The position numbers and the translations under genes were made by a program. Shown piece by piece: positions 27,401-34,013 of a stretch of DNA of 64,000 bases. The notes under the pieces are model-generated. The model saw only the letters and a program-made list of their open reading frames with translations, was not told where the DNA came from and did not search any database. The stretch lies in the NCBI GenBank assembly GCA_019359035.1, contig JAHHIC010000053.1, forward strand, positions 62,001-126,000, given 5' to 3'. The stretch's first letter is position 1. The number at the start of each line of letters is the position of its first letter. This DNA is from Scytonematopsis contorta HA4267-MV1. Its GTDB lineage: Bacteria > Cyanobacteriota > Cyanobacteriia > Cyanobacteriales > Nostocaceae.

Positions 27401-28203
27401 CTTTGATATCTATCTTCGGCATTTTTTGCCATTAATTGACTAACAATTTTCGTTAATACAGCAGGAATATCACTATTAATTTCATCTATGGGGATTGGTT
27501 GTTTCGCAATATGACAATGCACTAATTCCATAGCGTCCTTGCTGTTAAAAGGTAATTTTCCCGTCAAAAGCTCGTAGAAAGTTACCCCCAAAGAATAAAA
27601 ATCGCTTCGGTAATCTATCCCCCGATTCATCCGTCCCGTTTGTTCCGGAGAGATATAAGCGAGAGTTCCTTCCAGAACGCTGGGAGATTTTAAAGTTTGA
27701 GTTTCTTTCTGAAGTTGGGAAGCAATACCAAAATCAGTAACTTTAATTTCCTGGGATTTTGGGTTAATGAGAATATTTTCAGGTTTAATATCTTTATGGA
27801 TAATCTCTGAATCATGTATCGAGTCTATAATTGAAGCGATTTTAATGGCTATTGGAAAAAATTCATTTAGAGGTAATACACCTTGAAAGTATTGTTGAAC
27901 ATACTCCTTCAAAGAAATTCCTCCGAAATCCTCCATGAGGATGACATATCTATTTTGATAAGTTTCCAACTTTAATGGTTTAACGACACCAGCTAGGTCT
28001 AAATTTTTAGTAATCGTGTACTGATTTTTAAACTGAACTATTTCCCCAAAGCTGGGATACTCGTTACGCATTAATTTAATAACAACAGACGCTGAGTTTT
28101 GTAAGTCGATACCTTTATATACCAAAGTACGGGAACCAGCGTAGATTTTTTCCGTAATTTGACACCCAGCTATCTCTGTCGTTATATCAATCATGATGCA
28201 CAC
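24433..28203 (-). CDS. Ser/Thr kinase - STAND ATPase part of the split multi-kinase
   Basis: A 1256-residue product. The Ser/Thr kinase (1-~275) has HKDIKPENIL, a standard DFG and EGTLAYISPEQTGRMNRG. The ATPase follows with Walker A VAGISGIGKTAIV near 340 and Walker B LVIFIDDLQWAD; then a long helical region up to the stop, where the paralogue continues to GAF and histidine kinase domains. All catalytic residues of the Ser/Thr kinase are present, so this part could work alone. The Met at 28203 is followed by another three codons later that aligns better with the paralogue's start. The 240-base gap upstream contains simple repeats. Confidence 0.85.
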   Translation of the reverse strand: MCIMIDITTEIAGCQITEKIYAGSRTLVYKGIDLQNSASVVIKLMRNEYPSFGEIVQFKNQYTITKNLDLAGVVKPLKLETYQNRYVILMEDFGGISLKEYVQQYFQGVLPLNEFFPIAIKIASIIDSIHDSEIIHKDIKPENILINPKSQEIKVTDFGIASQLQKETQTLKSPSVLEGTLAYISPEQTGRMNRGIDYRSDFYSLGVTFYELLTGKLPFNSKDAMELVHCHIAKQPIPIDEINSDIPAVLTKIVSQLMAKNAEDRYQSLLGLRYDLEKCLNELKNNNFVENFSIGSRDASDNFIIPEKLYGREKEVETILRVFDRVARASENNYQTELILVAGISGIGKTAIVNEVHKPIVSHRGYFAKGKFDQFQRNIPLSAFVQVFRDLIGQLLSESDVEVAEWKDKILEAIGNEGQLIIEVIPELEFIIGKQPLVKDLSDNAAQNRFNLLFENFLKVFATEEHPLVIFIDDLQWADSASLQLIKLLINSQKQGCLLLIGAYRDSEVFPGHPFISMLEEIKKAEAKINTITLTPLNKNDINNLVADTFNYTGDLAQPLTELVYQKAKGNPFFTTQFLKFLHEEECIFFDYQVGSWLYNIEKIQELVFDEDVIKFMASQLQKLPKETQDILKLSACIGNKFDLTTLAIVSNKSQEEASANLWKALQEGLIVPINDDYKFYQNQTTNKKFRTELEINNTCTASYQFLHDRVQQAAYSLIPEEEKQVTHLKIGQLLLQNTLDSEIEEKIFSIISHLNQSLNIITDSAEREELAKLNKIASQRAKIATAYTASLEYAITGIKLLAKKHWFYQYDLSLLLYNLATETSYLSGSYEKVEDFAQQVLQHAQTNIDKVNVVVIQILTFVAQGELQKALSLALSTLKLLDVNISETPTEKDIEDAFAFTDSLIPKDDIESLRDLPPMTDAKALATMRISTCIGTAAYISNPRIHLLIVLSQVNQCIIHGNTALSASIYIMYGALLCGVSSNLDNGYKFADLALELSTKNNNKFIRTQVLVSAGACIYHWKKYLTETIPLMLLAAKYGFESGNFDYVAMSYIFQCIHLYLIGEELTELKEKIKSLAEILRQMKQEMHYSHHQVLHQLVINLTDSQQSCILTGEVFDEEESLLQYKAMKDGAGNFLVYFYKLQLCYLFANYNEALENSNFGRNYLPTSSSLATTPPFFLYDSLTRLAIYHTFTDVEKTEIIKHVKDNQEKMHFWAKHAPENCLHKWYIVEAEICRVLLQKNQAIEYYDCAINLAK

Positions 28204-28444
28204 CAGCTATGAAGACAAATAATTTTCATAGCTTATTATTCCCAATTTTGCTTATGTTGTAACAGTTGTCCATTATGGGAGTAGGGAATGGAGAATTGAG
28301 AATTGGAATTGGGAGTGGGGAATGAAGAGCAAGAAGTGGGAAAAACAAAATCGCGATCGCACTCGAAGAGCATTGAAATTATCCTCCCTAATTCCCCATT
28401 CCCCACTCCCCACTCCCCACCCCCCACTCCCTACTCCCTACTCC
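28204..28444. repeat. Heptameric short tandem repeats between large genes
   Basis: Runs of gggaatgga/gggagtgggg from ~28274 and, in inverse sense, ccccactccc/ctccctactccc from ~28388 to 28453, with a HIP1 octamer between (28353). The two runs could pair as a long hairpin. Overlapping frames here only translate the repeats. Confidence 0.7.
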
Positions 28445-31400
28445 CTACTCCCCAATCAAAACTTTTTTCACTTCCGTCAAAAACGCCAAAGAATTAAACT
28501 CCCCCTTCCCCCTCATATGATTAAATAAAGAAAGCGCTCCAACAGACTCATCTCCAATCAGGTTTTGGTAAGGGTCAAGCTTGATACTCACCTCTTTAGC
28601 CTTTTCATAACGCGAAAAATGAAACAAAGTCAGGTATTGCAAAATCTCATTTTTCAAATCCCCACTATAAATCAAACCCTTACGAATATCCTCATCATCC
28701 AAAATACCCTTATATATATTGAGTAAAGTAGCGTAAGAAATCACTCCGTTATAATTACGCTCTTCCGCTTTCCCAACCGTAATCCCATTAAACAAATTAA
28801 AAAACACCACAGATTGCTGACTGGGGTCATCCACCAAATTAGAAAGTTCCGCAGTATCTTGAATATATAAAGAGCTAGAACGAATTTTATCTCTATCTCC
28901 AATTTTCACAGCAAAATACTTATCAAAAAACATCGGATATATTTTGATATTATCGTGTTCTGCTCTAAAAGCCTTTATCACCTCCCTAGACATAAAGAAA
29001 AGTCCATCGTCGTCTTCAGTTTGTGTCATATTTAATGTGCTAGTGTAAGGAGCTTTCGCAATATACACAAAATGTCTGAATCCCATCTTGTGATAAAGTT
29101 TAGCTACCTCATCAACCACAACCGTCGGTCGTTGAAACATTTCCAGATTTGTATAATTCTCCGAAAATGTTTTCATTAATTGAATTCTCACAGCACCATC
29201 TTTACAGCTAAAACTTAAAATTTCCCCCATTAAATTAGAAATCTTCTGTGTCCCCCTCCAAGTCCTATCACTTTCACGACTAGAAACAATAATAATCGCT
29301 AACTTATCCACCGTCTTGGGACAATCTAACGGATTATTAAACGAAAACTTTTTCGGAAGCACAGAATATAAAGAACTCAACACATTGGGAATTTTAAATT
29401 TTCCTTTCCCTTTAAAATCTCTAATATCAATCCCTTGAGCATTAGAACGATGTTTTTCGTTGAGCAAATGAGATAACACACCCGACAAAGACACTATAAA
29501 TTTCTCGATTGCTGCATCATCCTCTTTATTATTGACATGAAAACGTAAAATCGGAAGAAATAACCATTTTTGCTTTTGCAATAAAACTCTTAAACATATA
29601 TAAGCAAGCAAGGAAAAAGTAAACTTATAAATAAATGCTTGTTGAGAGTCTAACTTTGGTTCTTCCAATCTGTAATTAAACAATACGACTTTACGCTGTT
29701 TAAGAGTTTCCTGATAAATACTCTGACATTGTGCATTTCTAAAAGGAATAAATAATATCGGTAAAGTATTAACTTTCGCATTCGCAATATCGTACTCCAT
29801 GCTAAAACTTTGTTTATCATCACAAGTAGCATAGTGAATATCACCGATAGTAATTTTAGCAGGTAGAGTACAAAGAGAATTTTTATTACTGTTTGCTTCC
29901 CCAATATTGATATACTTTAAAACTTCTTTCGGATTTCCTCGAACAACTGCTTGAAAAAATGTATTTCTCTCATTGATTATAGTATTAATATTAGACTCCA
30001 ATATACTTTCCTTAATAGAAATATGTATAGGGTATTCTCTGTTAGTAAAGTTCCTAGGAGACTTAATAAGATTAATGAGCGTCTTTTTCAAAACATTTAT
30101 TTTCTTTTGTACTTCAAATTCTTCAAAGAAATTACAAATCTTAATTAATAATGCTCGTTTTTCTTCCTCGCTACCTCCTTTAAAAACTGGTAAAACTTTC
30201 TGTTCAAAGCTCATAATCGGGTCATAAGATAATTCTACTTCTGGATTATAATTCTCTCCAGAAAATTTAGACCGAGAAGCAAACATAAAGTAGTAGAGAA
30301 AAACGACTCTTAAAATCTTTCTCGCAAAAACATCTTTATTTAAACTGTTTAACTCAGCTTGATGTTCTTTACTCTCAGGATTCAATAAATTCAAATAATA
30401 TTGAAAAGAACTTTTACCACCATGTGCTTGTGCTTTCCCGTCAAATTTTAATTTGACTCCAAAAATAAATTCGATTTGTCCAGATGTTTCATCTTTGGTC
30501 TCCCCTAAATAACCTTCTATTTTGGGAATAATCGGTAACATATCAAATGCTTCAGCACGAGAAAAAATATCTCGATAATTTAACTCTGCTCCCTGATAAT
30601 AAACTTTATAATGACCATCAGCTTTGGAAACATCATTAATATATTCTTCTACAAGCTTCAGTCTTCTAATCGTATCTTCCAGATAAATCGCTGCTGTGAC
30701 ATTATTACTATTATTATCACTCTTAATATTTTCATGAAGAAACTCTAAATAATTTATCTGAGCTTGCTTCTTCAATTTACCCAAAGTTTCCGTGTCAACA
30801 ATACGCTTAAGCTTATAAAAATCAGACTCACGATTATTTCTTTCTTTATATAAATCTTCTAGCACATACTCCAATTCTTCAATTTCTTCTTCATCCCCAA
30901 ATTTAACTTCGATATATTTTGCTAAACCTGCTTGTAATTGCTCGTTTAATTCATTTGTTTTTTGTACAGTGATAGTTAACTTATGAAATCTCAATACTTC
31001 TCTAGCTTTCAGATTTTTATCAGAAAAAGTTAACCGCTGTTTTTCTAAACCTTTGTATGGAGCAAAAGGATAAGTAAAATCTAATTTAGAACTACTACCT
31101 TTAAATGTCTGTAAATCAGTAATTAAATTATTGACGAACTCTTCTATAGATAAGGAAGATAATGAATTTGTATATTGATTTATAGACTCTTGTAACTGTC
31201 TGCTTAAACAATCTCTTATTTCTTTAATTTTATCTGGAAAATTTTCTTTGAATCCAGGATTAAAATTTACAGTCGCTGCTTTAACATTATTTACAGATGC
31301 TCCTAAGGGATTATCTATCTGTAACTGAGAAACTTGACTTGCTATAGAATCAATATCAATCAGTAATCTGGTTCCACAAGGAGAAATTTTAAATAAATCT

Positions 31401-31510
31401 TTTGACTGTTTGTTTCTTAAAGCTTGTAAAATCTTAGTTAATAAATTACTGTAATCGACAGAAACTAACTCATTATTACCAGTAGTTAAACTATTTGCTT
31501 CCTGACTCAT
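28445..31510 (-). CDS. Large uncharacterised protein (1021 residues), partner of helicase-like gene
   Basis: I recognise no named family. It is soluble-looking (no signal peptide or clear membrane helix), Lys/Glu/Asn-rich, with a coiled-coil-like stretch around 190-250 (VKFGDEEEIEELEYVLEDL). The C-terminal ~300 residues alternate hydrophobic strands and helices: KLAIIIVSSRES, GEILSFSCKDG, VRIQLMKTF, TVVVDEVAKLYHKMG, RHFVYIAKAP, IKIYPMFFDKYFAVKI. This topology is compatible with an RNase H/PIWI-like fold, but I cannot place a catalytic tetrad, so that idea is weak. It is the first gene of the minus-strand run that ends with the 1214-residue helicase-like protein; a protein of this size kept next to a helicase suggests a working pair. 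The C-terminal end runs into tandem repeats. The start ATG at 31510 is the only nearby candidate. Confidence 0.65.
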   Translation of the reverse strand: MSQEANSLTTGNNELVSVDYSNLLTKILQALRNKQSKDLFKISPCGTRLLIDIDSIASQVSQLQIDNPLGASVNNVKAATVNFNPGFKENFPDKIKEIRDCLSRQLQESINQYTNSLSSLSIEEFVNNLITDLQTFKGSSSKLDFTYPFAPYKGLEKQRLTFSDKNLKAREVLRFHKLTITVQKTNELNEQLQAGLAKYIEVKFGDEEEIEELEYVLEDLYKERNNRESDFYKLKRIVDTETLGKLKKQAQINYLEFLHENIKSDNNSNNVTAAIYLEDTIRRLKLVEEYINDVSKADGHYKVYYQGAELNYRDIFSRAEAFDMLPIIPKIEGYLGETKDETSGQIEFIFGVKLKFDGKAQAHGGKSSFQYYLNLLNPESKEHQAELNSLNKDVFARKILRVVFLYYFMFASRSKFSGENYNPEVELSYDPIMSFEQKVLPVFKGGSEEEKRALLIKICNFFEEFEVQKKINVLKKTLINLIKSPRNFTNREYPIHISIKESILESNINTIINERNTFFQAVVRGNPKEVLKYINIGEANSNKNSLCTLPAKITIGDIHYATCDDKQSFSMEYDIANAKVNTLPILFIPFRNAQCQSIYQETLKQRKVVLFNYRLEEPKLDSQQAFIYKFTFSLLAYICLRVLLQKQKWLFLPILRFHVNNKEDDAAIEKFIVSLSGVLSHLLNEKHRSNAQGIDIRDFKGKGKFKIPNVLSSLYSVLPKKFSFNNPLDCPKTVDKLAIIIVSSRESDRTWRGTQKISNLMGEILSFSCKDGAVRIQLMKTFSENYTNLEMFQRPTVVVDEVAKLYHKMGFRHFVYIAKAPYTSTLNMTQTEDDDGLFFMSREVIKAFRAEHDNIKIYPMFFDKYFAVKIGDRDKIRSSSLYIQDTAELSNLVDDPSQQSVVFFNLFNGITVGKAEERNYNGVISYATLLNIYKGILDDEDIRKGLIYSGDLKNEILQYLTLFHFSRYEKAKEVSIKLDPYQNLIGDESVGALSLFNHMRGKGEFNSLAFLTEVKKVLIGE

Positions 31511-31680
31511 AACTTGGAATGTAGTGATTATTATTTAGTCTTAATCCCCATACATACCCAAACGCTACCGAGATATAACGTAAGAAATCAATTTATATTG
31601 CTACCTGACTCAAGAGACCTAACCTCCAACTCGCTTACCACAAAGAAAACTACAATCTATGACTCATACCTTCACATGAA

Positions 31681-31863
31681 ACCCCACCCCCAACCCCCTC
31701 CCCGTATACGGGGAGGGGGCTACGAAAATAAACCTCTTGGAAAAGATTATTGCATATGCACAAATAAATGAAATCAATAAATCAATAAATCAATAAATAT
31801 TTAGTCAGCAAACAAAAATCGTAGCCCCCTCCCCGTTGTGGGGAGGGGGTTGGGGGTGGGGTT
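31681..31863. repeat. REPIN-like pair of inverted G/C-rich palindromes, cluster A
   Basis: A unit ccaaccccctccccg-tata-cggggagggggct at 31681-31724 and its inverse at 31820-31863, about 95 bases apart. The same unit forms inverted pairs at 51313-51507 and 53957-54137. It lies between two convergently or tandemly placed minus-strand genes. Confidence 0.85.
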
Positions 31864-31877
31864 CTTGTTTTTTTTGA

Positions 31878-32552
31878 CTAAACCAAAGCAACAACTCGTT
31901 CCAATAAACCTTGAAACAATCGCAACCCATCCGTCCCCCCCAGAACCGGGTCAGAGACTCTTTCAGGATGTGGCATCATTCCCAAAACATTACCTTCACG
32001 ATTACAAATCCCCGCAATATTGTTCAAAGAACCATTAGGATTTTCTCCGTGATAACGAAAAAGTACTTGACCATTGTCTTCAATCTCGGCTAAAGTTTTG
32101 TCAATAGCGTAAAATCGCCCCTCTCCGTGAGCAATCGGAACAGTAATAATTTCTTCAGCAGAATAGTTTTGCGTCCACACCAAATCATTACGCTCCACCT
32201 TCAAAGAAACGCGATCGCAAATGAAATGTAAATCTCGATTCCTGGTCAACACACCAGGTAAAAGCCCAGCTTCCGTCAACACCTGAAAACCATTACAAAT
32301 TCCCAAAACATATTTACCTCGTTCAGCGTGCTTCACAACCTCCTGCATCACCGGAGAAAACCGAGCTATCGCACCACAACGTAAATAATCCCCGTAACTA
32401 AAACCACCGGGAATAATAATCACATCCAAATCAGCAATATCAGTCTCTTGATGCCAAACCATACGAGTAGACTGTCCGAGAACATCGGATGTCACGTAAG
32501 CAACATCCCTATCGCAATTAGACCCAGGAAAAACAATAACACCAAATTTCAT
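31878..32552 (-). CDS. purQ: Phosphoribosylformylglycinamidine synthase, glutaminase subunit PurQ
   Basis: PurQ supplies ammonia from glutamine to PurL in the fourth step of purine synthesis, with PurS as bridging subunit. The 224-residue protein is of normal length and has the class I amidotransferase triad: Cys86 in VLGICNGFQ, His195 and Glu197 in MMPHPERVSD. The N-terminal MKFGVIVFPGSNCDRD is characteristic of PurQ. purS lies upstream on the same strand but is separated by ~200 bases of tandem repeats, whereas in many bacteria the two nearly touch. purL is not in this window. Confidence 0.97.
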   Translation of the reverse strand: MKFGVIVFPGSNCDRDVAYVTSDVLGQSTRMVWHQETDIADLDVIIIPGGFSYGDYLRCGAIARFSPVMQEVVKHAERGKYVLGICNGFQVLTEAGLLPGVLTRNRDLHFICDRVSLKVERNDLVWTQNYSAEEIITVPIAHGEGRFYAIDKTLAEIEDNGQVLFRYHGENPNGSLNNIAGICNREGNVLGMMPHPERVSDPVLGGTDGLRLFQGLLERVVALV

Positions 32553-32753
32553 AGGAGGGGAGTGGGGAGTGGGGAGTGGGAGTGGGGAGTGGGAATGGGG
32601 AGTGGGGAGTGGGGAGTGGGGAGTGGGGGAGGTGAGGTAGGTGAGGTAGGTGAGTTAGATAAGGGAGAAATTGCCAATTACCAATTACCAATTATTACCA
32701 ATTACCAATTACCAATTACCAATTACCAATTACCAATTGCGAATTGCGAATTG
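32553..32753. repeat. Short tandem repeats between purS and purQ
   Basis: Two heptameric arrays: ggggagt units (about 32556-32632) and attacca units (about 32670-32745), ending in ttgcgaattgc. This kind of repeat is known from heterocystous cyanobacteria. No gene. Confidence 0.85.
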
Positions 32754-33032
32754 CTAATACACTCCCGCTTGTGATTCAACTTCCACCAAATCAAAGCGAT
32801 AATTTTCAATCACGGGATTAGCCAGCATCTGGTCGCAAATGCTATCTAGATTTTTACGTGCTGTAGTTTCATCTGGACAGACAATGGTCATTTCTATGTA
32901 CTTGCCAATTCGACAAGAGTCAACATTATCGTATCCCAACTGCTTTAATCCAGACACAACAGCCACTCCTGAGGGGTCTAACACCGAAGGTCGGAGCGTT
33001 ACAAAAATTTGAGCTCGATACTTTCTTTGCAC
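32754..33032 (-). CDS. purS: Phosphoribosylformylglycinamidine synthase subunit PurS
   Basis: PurS is the small dimeric protein that joins PurQ and PurL. The sequence KYRAQIFVTLRPSVLDPSGV, GLKQLGYDNVDSCRIGKY and LANPVIENYRFDLVEVES is diagnostic. I chose the GTG at 33032, just before QRKYRAQ, because PurS proteins begin at about this point; the frame remains open up to a GTG at 33080, which would add 16 residues of atypical sequence. Neither start has a strong ribosome site. It is upstream of purQ on the same strand, with repeats in between. Confidence 0.9.
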   Translation of the reverse strand: MQRKYRAQIFVTLRPSVLDPSGVAVVSGLKQLGYDNVDSCRIGKYIEMTIVCPDETTARKNLDSICDQMLANPVIENYRFDLVEVESQAGVY

Positions 33033-33415
33033 TGACTTACTTTCAACGCGGCATTGCCTTTCATCCTGGTTCCAAAGCACCAGTTTGAGGGCGGTTTCCT
33101 TAATAATATGTCATTGAGATATCTTTTAATATATATTTCTGTCTCTTTACAGTCAAAATAATATATATTTACCTAGCACAATAGTAAATTTATAAAATAG
33201 GTTTCATAGAAGTTGCCTATAAATTGACCAGAAGAAGGCAGAGGGCAGAAAGAGGAATAAGTTATAAGGGTAACAAGTAATACCACACGTTCTTTTTCCC
33301 GGAGCCGACGGAGGTATAAGCCCACACTATATACTATTTTACCTTAAATGCCTTTCCTTCTGCCCTCTGCCCTCTGCTAAATGCCTTCTTGTTGACATCC
33401 CTAACACATCGGCCT
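33033..33415. other. Divergent intergenic region purS/fur-like, with inverted repeat
   Basis: The region should carry promoters for purS (leftward) and the Fur-family gene (rightward). A purine-rich word gaaggcagagggcagaaag at 33234-33252 is inverted at 33352-33377 (ctttccttctgccctctgcc, duplicated once). No gene is seen. Confidence 0.5.
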
Positions 33416-33823
33416 ATGAAAACTTTACGCACCCGCAGCCAAGAGCGTATCTTAAGTCTGCTCAAATCCATCAAACAAGGTATTTCCGCGCAAGATATTT
33501 ACGTGGAATTACGTAATCGCAACCAAAGTATAGGCTTAGCGACCGTTTACCGTTCTTTAGAAGCACTAAAATTAGAAGGTCTGGTACAAGTAAGAACCTT
33601 GGGGAATGGGGAAGCTCTTTATAGCTTAGCCATACAAGACAAACACCACCTAACCTGTTTACGATGTGGAGCTTCCGTAACCATCAATCAATGTCCCGTC
33701 CACGAACTGGAGAAGCAGTTGCAAACTTCTCATAAGTTCAATATTTTTTATCACACTCTAGAATTTTTCGGCTTGTGTAGCCAGTGTCAACTAGCACAAG
33801 CATCTAATGGGTCAAGTCAATAG
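33416..33823 (+). CDS. Fur-family metalloregulator, probably Zur/FurB-like
   Basis: A ~135-residue repressor. The N-terminal winged helix includes SAQDIYVELRNRNQSIGLATVYRSLEALKLEGLVQ (the recognition helix is around ATVYRSLEAL). The metal and dimer domain has HHLTCLRCG and FFGLCSQC, two CxxC pairs for structural zinc, plus the His-rich HKFNIFYHTLEFFG. It lacks the HDH segment of iron-sensing Fur as I know it, and resembles the cyanobacterial FurB/Zur branch more closely than FurA or PerR; the exact subtype is an inference. I prefer ATG at 33416 over the TTG pair at 33389, since the conserved sequence starts there. No adjacent zinc-transport genes are present. Confidence 0.85.
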   Translation: MKTLRTRSQERILSLLKSIKQGISAQDIYVELRNRNQSIGLATVYRSLEALKLEGLVQVRTLGNGEALYSLAIQDKHHLTCLRCGASVTINQCPVHELEKQLQTSHKFNIFYHTLEFFGLCSQCQLAQASNGSSQ

Positions 33824-34013
33824 TTTTATGTCCGGTTAAATACTTACAGATAAAGTACGTTGGGTCACATATACATATACATACCCAACCTACAAATGTA
33901 ATTTTTGTTTACAAGTAATTATTACTACTTAATTATTAAAGCTTTTCAGCGGTTACTATGTTACCTTTAGTTATTTCCCACCAATCAGAAAGCTTGTTGT
34001 AAAGAAATATAAA

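Larger units (their letters stand above)
22789..28203 (-). pseudogene. Second Ser/Thr kinase-ATPase-GAF-histidine kinase, interrupted by one in-frame TAA
   Basis: The whole locus reads in one frame for 1804 residues with a single TAA at 24433-24435. The paralogue at 11393-16759 allows a direct comparison: its AKENECLSEEALANELAAKF aligns with AK(stop)NKYLQEEALACELAAKF here, so the stop sits exactly where the paralogue has Glu. GAA to TAA is one substitution. Domain order and length match the intact paralogue on both sides. This is a nonsense mutation, a sequencing error, or a natural split between a kinase-ATPase protein and a histidine kinase protein. The locus lies between two large unknown genes on the same strand. 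Confidence 0.85.
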
